Below, piece by piece: positions 8,885 through 16,426 of a stretch of DNA of 64,000 nucleotides. The notes beneath the pieces were generated by a model. That model worked only from the letters and a program-made list of their open reading frames with translations. It searched no databases and had not been told where the DNA came from. The first letter of the stretch is position 1. Every line of letters starts with the position of its first letter. A program made the translations under genes and the position numbers. The stretch is from assembly GCF_900302505.1 (NCBI RefSeq), contig NZ_OMOJ01000002.1:186001-250000 (forward strand). The letters are read 5' to 3'. The stretch is from Pseudoprimorskyibacter insulae (GTDB lineage: Bacteria; Pseudomonadota; Alphaproteobacteria; Rhodobacterales; Rhodobacteraceae).

Positions 8885-10875
8885 GACGCGTCCCGCTTGG
8901 CTATGTGGGCTGTTGCGAAATCGGCAAACCAATCCAGCACATCCGGGTTGCGCGTGGCATCGCGGCTGGCGACCTTGGCCAGCGGTTGGCCCAGCAGCAG
9001 TTTGCGCACCGGCACCTCCATCTTTTTGCCGGTCAGCGTCATGGGAATGGCCGGGGCGGCGATGATCTGGTCAGGCACATGGCGGGGGCTGCGTTCGGTT
9101 TTCAGCCGCTGGCGGATCTGCGCTATCAGATCGTCGGTCAGGCGCTTGCCATTCGGCAACTGTACGAACAGCGGCATGTAATAGCCGCCGCCCGGTTCTT
9201 CGACGCAGACCACCAAGCTATCGGCAACTTCGGGCATCGCCTCCATCGTGCGGTAAATCTCGGCTGATCCGATGCGCACGCCGAACCGGTTCAGCGTCGC
9301 GTCTGACCGGCCCAGCACAAAGCTGCCGCCATGATCGTTGAACAAAACGCGGTCGCCATGATGCCAGACGCCGGGGTAGGTTTCGAAATAGCTGCTGGTG
9401 TAGCGGGTGAAATTGTCATCCCCCCAGAAGAACAGCGGCATGGATGGCATGGCTTGCGTGATGACCAGCTCGCCTTCTTGGTTCACAACAGATTTCCCGC
9501 TTTCATCAAGGGCGCGCGCATCCGTGCCAAGGGCAGGGGCCTGAATTTCGCCAGCATGGGTGGGCAACAGGGGCGAGCCTGCCAGAATGCCCGAACAAAA
9601 CTCGGTCCCGCCGGATTGCGAGGTGGGCCAGACATCGGGTTTGACGGCGGATAGCACCCAGTCAAACACCTCGGGCGTGGCGGGCGATCCAACCAGCATG
9701 ACCGATTGCAACGCCTCAAGCGCGTATTTGCTGTTCGGCACGATCCCTTGGCCGCGCACGATCTGCAAATAGGTTGGGCTGACGCCAAGGGTGGTGGTGC
9801 GGGTCTCATCCGCAATGCGCCAAAGCAGGCTGGCATCGGGATGGGCCGGGTGCCCATCATATAGAACCGCCCGCCCATTCATCAGCGGCCCCCACATCAG
9901 CGTGTTCCAGACCATCCAGCCGGTGGTGGAATAGAAGAACAGCGCGCCATCCTGCGGGATTTCAAAGTGGAAGGCGGCGGATTTATAGTGTTCCAGTACA
10001 ATGCCATGGTGGCCGTGCACGATGGGTTTCGGAAGGCCCGTGGTGCCAGATGAAAACAGCACCCAAAGCGGATGATCTGACGCTACGCGGGTGTACTCAA
10101 ATCCCTCGGGGGCGATGTCTGGCCCGGTGAGCATATCCGGCCAAGCCAGCATGTCGCCCGCCCAATCGGGCGCGTGGCGGGCCGTGGGTTGATAGTTCAG
10201 CATCACCAGATGCTGCGCTGTCGGCAGCGCCTCCATGATGCGGGTCAGGTCGCCGGTGCGGTCAAAATCCTTGCCGCTATAGCGATAGCCGTTTACGGCA
10301 AAGACCAATTTTGGCGCGATCTGGCTAAAGCGGTCGATCACCGTCTGCGCCCCGAATTCCGGGGCGGCGGATGACCAAGTGGCCCCAATGGCCGTTGTCG
10401 CCAGTTTGGCGATCACCGTCTCGGGGATGTTGGGCATATAGGCGACGACCGTATCGCCCGGACCAATGCCCATGGCACGCAGGCGTGTGGCCAGTTTGCG
10501 CACGGCGCCCCCGACCTCGGCCCAGCTGATCGTGCCCATCAGGCGCAGTTCGGACCCGTGGTGTAGCATCGTGCGCTCTGGGTCGCCGTTTCTTTCATGC
10601 CGCAGGACATGTTCGGCGTAGTTTAGCCGCGTGCCGGTGAACCAACGGGTGCGGGGCATGGGATCATCGGTCATCACTTGCTGGCAGTCGCCATCGGCGA
10701 TGATGTCGAAATAATCCCAGATCGCTTGCCAGAACGCAGGCACATCCTGAACCGACCAGTCCCACAGGGGCCGATAGCCATCGAAGGCGTGCCCACGGTC
10801 TGCCAGCCACGCGATGAACCGGGTCAGGTGGCTGTTTGCAAGGCGGTCTTCGCTGGCTTGCCAAATCGCGGTCAT
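8881..10875 (-). CDS. Acetoacetyl-CoA synthetase (acetoacetate-CoA ligase)
   Basis: 664 residues, matching the length of the acetoacetyl-CoA synthetase family rather than acetyl-CoA synthetase. The N-terminus reads as the family's acetyl-CoA-synthetase-like N-terminal cap (YRPLWDWSVQD, FWQAIWDYF). The AMP-binding motif SSGTTGLPKPIVHGH and the catalytic-lysine segment GKKMEVPVRKL are present. It converts a 3-oxo acid, normally acetoacetate, to the CoA ester with ATP to AMP. ATGA overlaps join it to the HAD gene upstream and the SDR downstream. In this context it probably activates the carboxylase product. Confidence 0.93.
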   Translation of the reverse strand: MTAIWQASEDRLANSHLTRFIAWLADRGHAFDGYRPLWDWSVQDVPAFWQAIWDYFDIIADGDCQQVMTDDPMPRTRWFTGTRLNYAEHVLRHERNGDPERTMLHHGSELRLMGTISWAEVGGAVRKLATRLRAMGIGPGDTVVAYMPNIPETVIAKLATTAIGATWSSAAPEFGAQTVIDRFSQIAPKLVFAVNGYRYSGKDFDRTGDLTRIMEALPTAQHLVMLNYQPTARHAPDWAGDMLAWPDMLTGPDIAPEGFEYTRVASDHPLWVLFSSGTTGLPKPIVHGHHGIVLEHYKSAAFHFEIPQDGALFFYSTTGWMVWNTLMWGPLMNGRAVLYDGHPAHPDASLLWRIADETRTTTLGVSPTYLQIVRGQGIVPNSKYALEALQSVMLVGSPATPEVFDWVLSAVKPDVWPTSQSGGTEFCSGILAGSPLLPTHAGEIQAPALGTDARALDESGKSVVNQEGELVITQAMPSMPLFFWGDDNFTRYTSSYFETYPGVWHHGDRVLFNDHGGSFVLGRSDATLNRFGVRIGSAEIYRTMEAMPEVADSLVVCVEEPGGGYYMPLFVQLPNGKRLTDDLIAQIRQRLKTERSPRHVPDQIIAAPAIPMTLTGKKMEVPVRKLLLGQPLAKVASRDATRNPDVLDWFADFATAHIAKRDAS

Positions 10876-11705
10876 GTGCTGCGTCCTCCGAATTGGGGCA
10901 GGTCCATCAGGCCCGTTAGATCGGGCAGGACGGTATGCGCCCGCTCGCCTTCGGGGAAGCTGTTGAACAGGGCGGTGTCGGCAATGCCGGTGGTCACGCC
11001 CACGCAGAACGCCCCCGCCTTGCGGCCCATTCGGATTTCCAGCTTGGGATCGTCGCCTATCACGGCCATCTGCCGGGGCGTTGCGCCGGTCAGGTCTGAC
11101 ACGATCTGAAGGCCCGCGACCTCGGGCTTGCCAAAGACGGTGACCTTGGTGTCAGTGGCGTTCTCCAAAGCGGCGGCAATCGCGCCGGAAATACCCAGCA
11201 TCCGCCCCTTGGACGATGCGAAATAGGGCGCAACAGAGCCTGCATAGGGTGTGGCACCGTCCCAAACGGCCTGAACCACGGCCTCAAGCTCGGCCGCGCC
11301 GAAATCGCGGGTATAGCCAAGCAGAACCGCATCGACCTTGGGCGCATCGGAGGTTGGGTCGATCACCTCAATCCCGGCGTCTTGTACCGGAACGCGGGTT
11401 CCGTCACCGCCCATCACCATGATCCGGCGATAGCCCTTGCGCGCCAAGGCCTGCGCCGCCACGGCGGCGGGCGTCAGGATATGGCCTTCGTCCAGAACAA
11501 GGCCCGCATCGGCCAGCAAGGGGTAGTAATGCGCCGGCGGGAAGAACGTGCCGTTGGTGTAGGCCACCGGGGCGATCCCACGATCGCGGCAGGCGGTCAG
11601 GGCTTCAATCGCGCCGGTCAGGGCGCTGAACGTGCCCTGTTCCTTGTTCATCAGCGCCAGCGTTCCGTCGATGTCAAAGACGGCTGCCTTGATCTGGTTT
11701 GTCAT
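10872..11705 (-). CDS. HAD-superfamily hydrolase, NagD-like (class IIA)
   Basis: 277 residues. The N-terminus has the nucleophile motif FDIDGT (Asp11, Asp13), followed by a C2-type cap region with AYTNGT and a C-terminal VIGDDPKLEI motif giving the Mg-binding acids. This pattern is that of NagD/4-nitrophenyl phosphatase-like enzymes. It likely removes phosphate from a small organic phosphate, perhaps a phosphorylated intermediate from the dikinase or a dead-end product. It is translationally coupled to the carboxylase CT subunit and to acetoacetyl-CoA synthetase by 4-base overlaps. Confidence 0.9.
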   Translation of the reverse strand: MTNQIKAAVFDIDGTLALMNKEQGTFSALTGAIEALTACRDRGIAPVAYTNGTFFPPAHYYPLLADAGLVLDEGHILTPAAVAAQALARKGYRRIMVMGGDGTRVPVQDAGIEVIDPTSDAPKVDAVLLGYTRDFGAAELEAVVQAVWDGATPYAGSVAPYFASSKGRMLGISGAIAAALENATDTKVTVFGKPEVAGLQIVSDLTGATPRQMAVIGDDPKLEIRMGRKAGAFCVGVTTGIADTALFNSFPEGERAHTVLPDLTGLMDLPQFGGRST

Positions 11706-13171
11706 GCCTGACCTCCGTTCAGTTCGAGTTTGAACCCGGCTTTTTCTATCTTCACGCGGCCCAGCCCTTTGCGCGCGGTCAGTTCGCGCACCAAGTCCAT
11801 CACAGGTTTGGATTTCGGGTCATAGCCGCGCCGGGCGGGGCCTGCGGCCTTCATCGCGTCAACCTGATCGGCGGGCATGGTGGCACGCAGCAGGAATTCT
11901 TCGTCCGAATACTGCTTGCCGATCTTGGCCCGTAACTCATCGATCGATCCCATGGTGGCCTCGGCCTCAAGCTCTTTGGCGCGTTTTGAGCTGCGGATTC
12001 GATCCTCGACATTGGCATCCATCGGCATGGCGGGCGTGCCGAAGCGGCCCAGCACATAGCGCGTCACCTCATCAGGAACGGTCTGATAGCGTTCGTTCGA
12101 GGTGACGTTCAACATGGCTTGGGTGGCGACCAACTGGCTAAAGGGTGTGACCATGATCGGATAGCCAAACTCGGCCCGAACGCGCACGACCTCCTCCAGC
12201 ACTGCTGGCAGCAGATGTTCGCGGCGGGTTTCCTTCAGTTGCCGCATCATCGTGCCCATCACCCCGCCGGGGATCTGGTGCTGGAAATAGCGGCGGTCAT
12301 AGTCGCCGGGGCCGCGATCCGACAGGCCCTCAGCGGCCGCCAGCGCGGTGAAATAGGCATCCATTTCGGCCACGGCTTCGTCATCGACATCCACCGTCAT
12401 CCCCATATCGCGCAGGTTGGCGATGGTGGGCGACATGGCGGGCTGGCCCGTGCCATTGGCCGCCGAACTGGCCGAGGTGTGCAGGCAAGGCGCGCCGTTC
12501 TGCGCCGCCTCAAGGTAGGAAAAAGCGGCCAAGCCAATCGTGGTGTGCGAATGGAACTCCAACGGCACGCCGCCCGCCGCGACCTTGAGCGCTGGGAACA
12601 GCGCCGCCGCCCGTTCCGGCGAAATCAGGCCGCCGGGGTCTTTGACATACAACTTGTCAAACTTGCCCGAAGAACACAGCGCCTTGGTCTTCTCAACCCA
12701 ATGCGCATCGTCATGCAGCGGCGACAGCGTAAAGGTCAGCGCCGCGACGATCTGATTGCCGCCCGCCTTACGCGTGATCCCGGCCATGTTCAGCATGGCG
12801 GGCACGTTGTTCATCGGGTCCATCACCGCGAACCGGCTGATCCCGTTCTTGACCAGCAGGCGGAAGGCAAACTCCATCAGCTCTTCGGTCGCTTTTTCCC
12901 AGCTGATAAAGCGCATTCCCGTGGTCAGGAACGACAGCGGTGTGTTCGGCGTCGCCTCTTTGAACAGGCGCAGGCGTTCCCACGGGTCTTCTTTCTTGAA
13001 GCGCACCGCCACGGCCATATGGGTCGAGGTGGTGAAGTCGATAGCCTCAAAACCCACACGCTCCATCACGGGGGCGATTTGCAGCATCATGCCGGTGTCC
13101 AGCCCCGTGGCGCCCCAGTTCGACTGGTTGCCATCGCGGACGGTGGTGTCGATCAGTGTGACATTGGTCAT
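11702..13171 (-). CDS. Biotin-dependent carboxylase, carboxyltransferase subunit (pyruvate carboxylase/oxaloacetate decarboxylase alpha-like)
   Basis: 489 residues with the DRE-TIM-type carboxyltransferase fold of pyruvate carboxylase. Likely metal ligands are Asp13, Lys177 (in VKDPGG, the position carbamylated in pyruvate carboxylase), His207 and His209. Arg12, Gln16 and Arg57 match substrate-contacting positions of pyruvate carboxylase. There is no fused biotin domain, so the biotin comes from the separate BCCP. The family carboxylates the alpha-methyl(ene) carbon of 2-oxo acids. Departures such as RDGNQ for RDAHQ and HSHTT for HTHDT suggest a different ketone substrate. Confidence 0.88.
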   Translation of the reverse strand: MTNVTLIDTTVRDGNQSNWGATGLDTGMMLQIAPVMERVGFEAIDFTTSTHMAVAVRFKKEDPWERLRLFKEATPNTPLSFLTTGMRFISWEKATEELMEFAFRLLVKNGISRFAVMDPMNNVPAMLNMAGITRKAGGNQIVAALTFTLSPLHDDAHWVEKTKALCSSGKFDKLYVKDPGGLISPERAAALFPALKVAAGGVPLEFHSHTTIGLAAFSYLEAAQNGAPCLHTSASSAANGTGQPAMSPTIANLRDMGMTVDVDDEAVAEMDAYFTALAAAEGLSDRGPGDYDRRYFQHQIPGGVMGTMMRQLKETRREHLLPAVLEEVVRVRAEFGYPIMVTPFSQLVATQAMLNVTSNERYQTVPDEVTRYVLGRFGTPAMPMDANVEDRIRSSKRAKELEAEATMGSIDELRAKIGKQYSDEEFLLRATMPADQVDAMKAAGPARRGYDPKSKPVMDLVRELTARKGLGRVKIEKAGFKLELNGGQA

Positions 13172-14532
13172 GCTTTGCCCCCTTGTTGGATGCGGGCCAG
13201 AAGGCCGGGCAGATAGGCGGTATCAACACCGCCCTGTTGGAAGGTCTCGTCGCCCATAATGGCGGCATGCAGCCCCGCGTTGGTTTTCACGCCCGTCAGC
13301 GCGCAAACCTTCAGGGCGGTTTGCATTGTGGCAATTGCCTCATCGCGGGTGGTGCCGTGGGTGATCAGCTTGGCGACCATCGAATCGTAATAGGGCGGGA
13401 TCATCGCGCCGGGCGTCATATGCGTATCGACGCGCAGCCCCGGCATCGACGGGAACCACGCCTGCGACACGCGGCCGGGCGAAGGCATAAAGCCATTGTC
13501 CGGGTCTTCGGCGTTCAGCCGGCATTCGATGGCATGGCCAGTCAGGACGATGTCATCCTGCGTCATGCCCAGCGGGCGGCCTTCGGCAATTGCGATTTGC
13601 AGCGCGATCAGGTCAAGGCCGGTGATTGCTTCGGTCACCGGGTGTTCGACCTGCACACGGGCGTTCATTTCCAGAAAATAGAACTCGCCCCGTTCCACAT
13701 CGACAAGGAATTCCACCGTGCCAAGCGAACGGTAGTTGATGTGCCGCGCATAGGCGATGGCGGCGTCATGCAGCCCTTTGCGCATGGCTTCGGGCAGGTG
13801 TGGGGCGGGGGCCTCCTCGACCACTTTCTGATAGCGGCGCTGAACAGAACAATCGCGTTCGCCGGCGTGCAGGATCGCCTCGCCATCCGACAGGATCTGC
13901 ACCTCAACATGGCGGCCCACGGTCACGTAGCGTTCCAGATAAACGCGCCCATCACCAAAGGCTGCGGCGGCCTCAGAAATCGCCAGATCCAGTTGCGCGG
14001 GCAGATCCTCGGCGCGGTCCACGCGCTTCATGCCACGTCCACCGCCACCGGCGACGGCCTTGATCAGCATGGGGAAGCCAACGGCTGTCGCCAGCGCTTG
14101 CGCTTCCTCCACCGTGTCGACCGATCCGCCGGGGACCAAAGGCACCTTGGCGTTCTCGGCATGGGTGCGCGCGGTCAGCTTATCGCCAACGGCGTCAAGG
14201 TTGTCTGGCGAAGGGCCGATAAAGATCAGGCCTTCATTCGCGCAAGCCTCGGCCAGTGCCTTGTTTTCCGACAGGAACCCATAGCCGGGGTGGATTGCAT
14301 CGCAGCCGGTGCCAAGCGCCGCCTGCACCACGGTGCCAACCTTCAGATAGCTTTGCGTTGACGGCGCAGGGCCCAGCACAACGGCCCGGTCGGCCAGTTG
14401 CGCGCCAAGGCTGTCTCGGTCCGCTTGGGATACGCCCAGCACCGTTTCGATGCCCAAAGCGCGGCAGGTGCGAATGATCCGCACCGCGATCTCGCCGCGG
14501 TTGGCGATGAAGATACGTTTGATCGGGGTCAT
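13168..14532 (-). CDS. Biotin carboxylase subunit (AccC-like)
   Basis: 454 residues, typical for AccC. It starts with the biotin carboxylase signature IFIANRGEIAVRIIR and has the ATP-grasp glycine loop GGGGRGMKRV and the catalytic segment EMNARVQVEHPVTE. It carboxylates biotin on the BCCP with ATP and bicarbonate. It is translationally coupled to the CT subunit (ATGA) and lies 4 bases after the BCCP gene. Its neighbourhood with a pyruvate-carboxylase-like CT, not AccAD, argues against a role in fatty acid synthesis. Confidence 0.93.
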   Translation of the reverse strand: MTPIKRIFIANRGEIAVRIIRTCRALGIETVLGVSQADRDSLGAQLADRAVVLGPAPSTQSYLKVGTVVQAALGTGCDAIHPGYGFLSENKALAEACANEGLIFIGPSPDNLDAVGDKLTARTHAENAKVPLVPGGSVDTVEEAQALATAVGFPMLIKAVAGGGGRGMKRVDRAEDLPAQLDLAISEAAAAFGDGRVYLERYVTVGRHVEVQILSDGEAILHAGERDCSVQRRYQKVVEEAPAPHLPEAMRKGLHDAAIAYARHINYRSLGTVEFLVDVERGEFYFLEMNARVQVEHPVTEAITGLDLIALQIAIAEGRPLGMTQDDIVLTGHAIECRLNAEDPDNGFMPSPGRVSQAWFPSMPGLRVDTHMTPGAMIPPYYDSMVAKLITHGTTRDEAIATMQTALKVCALTGVKTNAGLHAAIMGDETFQQGGVDTAYLPGLLARIQQGGKA

Positions 14533-14536
14533 GGCG

Positions 14537-14989
14537 TCAGACCGGCTGAACCTTGATCAGCGCTTGGCCGTGTTCGACCAATTCGCCATTCGGGGCAAGG
14601 ATTTCGGTCACGGTGCCAGCCACGCCAGCGGTGACTTGGTTCATCAGCTTCATCACCTCGATGATGCCGATCACGCTGTCTTCGGTCACGGTGTCGCCGA
14701 CTTTGATGAACGGGGCCGCGCCCGGTTTCGGCGCGTGGTAGAAGGTGCCCAGCAGCGGCGCGGGCACTTCTGATCCGCCGCCCGAGGCGACGACCGGCGC
14801 GGGAACCGTTGCCGCCGGTGCAGCAGGGGCTGCCGGGGCGCTTGGTGCCGGTGCTGCCGTAGCCGGGCCAGCGCCTTTGCGGCGCAGTTCCAGTTTCAGA
14901 TCGCCGGTTTCCAGCTTGAGACTGTCAAAGTCCGACCCGTCGATCAGCTTTAGAATATGGTCGATATCGTCACGGGTCAGCCCGGTCAT
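14537..14989 (-). CDS. Biotin carboxyl carrier protein
   Basis: 150 residues. It has an N-terminal recognition segment (SLKLETGDLKLEL), an Ala/Pro-rich flexible linker (about residues 40-70), and a C-terminal biotinyl domain with EVMKLMN, biotin acceptor Lys114. The AccB-like layout fits a mobile arm that shuttles between the BC and CT subunits encoded next. GGAGG precedes the ATG. It is the first structural gene after the IclR regulator, with a 71-bp gap. Confidence 0.94.
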   Translation of the reverse strand: MTGLTRDDIDHILKLIDGSDFDSLKLETGDLKLELRRKGAGPATAAPAPSAPAAPAAPAATVPAPVVASGGGSEVPAPLLGTFYHAPKPGAAPFIKVGDTVTEDSVIGIIEVMKLMNQVTAGVAGTVTEILAPNGELVEHGQALIKVQPV

Positions 14990-15060
14990 GGCGCGTGTCC
15001 TCCCTCAGCGTTTGGGGTCACGCTAGGGGGCGCGGCGCAACCGCTCAATCGGTCGGCGCG

Positions 15061-15894
15061 TCAGATTTCACCAGGTGAAACGGTAATGTCTTCGTTCATC
15101 CGTTGCGCGATGTCCAGCGCGGCTTGCATAACCGGTTCGGCGAAATGGGCAATCGCAGCGTCGCGGGTAAAGACGCGCCGTGCCCATGTGACGTTGATCG
15201 CCCCCGGCACATGGCTGCCCAGCCGGATCGCCACGCCAAGCGAGTCGCGGGCGTCATCGGCGGCGCGGCGCGGATTGTCGTAATCGCCTCCGAAATCCAG
15301 ATCGCGCAGGGCATAGCCGCGCTTCCGCGTGTCGCGAAGAATTTGGTCCACGTAGTCCGGGCTACGCGCCCAGCGATCGCCGGGGCGGCGCGACCGGCGC
15401 AGGCGTTCCAGCGTGGCTTCGCGCACGGCGTCTTCGCAGTTGGCGATATAGGCCCGCCCCGAGGCTGACCGCAGCATGTTGATCTGAAACCCAACCGGAC
15501 CCAGCGGGATATTGTCGATCATCGCGCGGGATGCGTTGGTCTCAATCACCTCCATATGGGTGACGCGCGGCACGGCCAGAACCGACGGCCATTTCACTGC
15601 CTCGGACAGGCGTTCCAACACGGGCGATGCGGCCTCGGCCAATTCGGACTCGCGGTCCATGCGGCGGGCCAGTTCGGACAGGGCGTAGGATGGGATATAG
15701 GCGTTGTCGGCCATGCGCTGCCAAATTGCGCCCTGTTCCAGCAGGGTCTTGAGGATGCGCAGCAAACTGGCCTTGGGGATGCCAGACAGGCGGTGCAGAT
15801 CGGCCAGCGCAAGCCCGCCCGTGGTTTGCAGCAGCTGCAACACCTCAAGCCCGCGGGCCAGTGACTGAATGGATTTGACCTGAGGCGTCTTCAT
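15061..15894 (-). CDS. IclR-family transcriptional regulator
   Basis: About 277 residues. An N-terminal winged helix-turn-helix (SLARGLEVLQLL, then GIPKASLLRILKTLL) precedes an IclR effector-binding domain. The family usually regulates an adjacent catabolic operon in response to an aromatic or organic acid effector. It lies directly upstream of, and co-oriented with, the carboxylase genes, so it probably controls operon B and itself, perhaps operon A too. The ATG at 15894 is chosen because the family's N-terminus begins there; it lacks an obvious Shine-Dalgarno, and a longer form from 15969 is possible. Confidence 0.88.
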   Translation of the reverse strand: MKTPQVKSIQSLARGLEVLQLLQTTGGLALADLHRLSGIPKASLLRILKTLLEQGAIWQRMADNAYIPSYALSELARRMDRESELAEAASPVLERLSEAVKWPSVLAVPRVTHMEVIETNASRAMIDNIPLGPVGFQINMLRSASGRAYIANCEDAVREATLERLRRSRRPGDRWARSPDYVDQILRDTRKRGYALRDLDFGGDYDNPRRAADDARDSLGVAIRLGSHVPGAINVTWARRVFTRDAAIAHFAEPVMQAALDIAQRMNEDITVSPGEI

Positions 15895-15902
15895 GATTGC
15901 CG

Positions 15903-15939
15903 AAACGATAGACAGCGGCGCAACAGGGTGCAATCGTTT
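15903..15939. promoter_or_regulatory. Candidate IclR operator (inverted repeat)
   Basis: AAACGAT at 15903-15909 and ATCGTTT at 15933-15939 form a perfect 7-bp inverted repeat with a 23-base spacer. It lies between the iclR start and the divergent GFA gene, where an autoregulatory operator is expected. Binding by the IclR protein is inferred from position. Confidence 0.45.
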
Positions 15940-15967
15940 GCCCAATGCTGCGAGGGGAGGAGTGCGC

Positions 15968-16426
15968 ATGTCAGACGATCTTCATCAGGGCGGATGCCTG
16001 TGCGGCGCGGTGCGGTATGAGACCAAGGGCCAGCCGGTCAAGGCGGCGGCCTGCCATTGCCGGTACTGTCAGTTGCGCAGCGGGTCGGCCTTTGGCGTGT
16101 CGGTCTATTTCGCAGCCGAGAACGTGACGATGCTGCGAGGCGATTTGCGTGATTACACGTTCCAGACGGAATCGGGCCGGTCGTTTACCACGCGGTTTTG
16201 CACGACCTGCGGCACAACGGTGTTCTGGCAGCTAGAGGTGTTTCCCGGCCTGACAGGGGTCGCGGGCGCGACGTTCGACCCGCCCAGTTTCTGGTACGGG
16301 ATCGAACGCGAAGTCTTTGCCCGGAACCGTGCGCCTTTTGTCGGGCTGCACGTCAAAGACAGCTCAGACGCCTCCTCCAGCTATGTGCCGAAGGTGGCCG
16401 ATCCGGGGCGGCTTTCAAGCGGTTAA
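15968..16426 (+). CDS. GFA/Mss4-like zinc protein
   Basis: 152 residues of the GFA (S-(hydroxymethyl)glutathione synthase-like) family. Cysteine pairs CLCG, CHCRYC and CTTCG are arranged to bind zinc. The ATG at 15968 follows GAGGGGAGG; an earlier in-frame ATG at 15893 runs antisense into iclR and is rejected. Most members of this family are of unproven function; some condense formaldehyde with glutathione. It is divergent from iclR and converges with the downstream aldehyde dehydrogenase, overlapping by 4 bases. Confidence 0.88.
   Translation: MSDDLHQGGCLCGAVRYETKGQPVKAAACHCRYCQLRSGSAFGVSVYFAAENVTMLRGDLRDYTFQTESGRSFTTRFCTTCGTTVFWQLEVFPGLTGVAGATFDPPSFWYGIEREVFARNRAPFVGLHVKDSSDASSSYVPKVADPGRLSSG

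Noticed and set aside
8042-9181. 379-codon plus-strand frame over the SDR and acetoacetyl-CoA synthetase genes
   Set aside because: Composition is that of an antisense shadow; the minus-strand genes carry intact catalytic motifs throughout.
13183-14361. 392-codon plus-strand frame over the biotin carboxylase gene
   Set aside because: It is antisense to a complete biotin carboxylase with all motifs intact.
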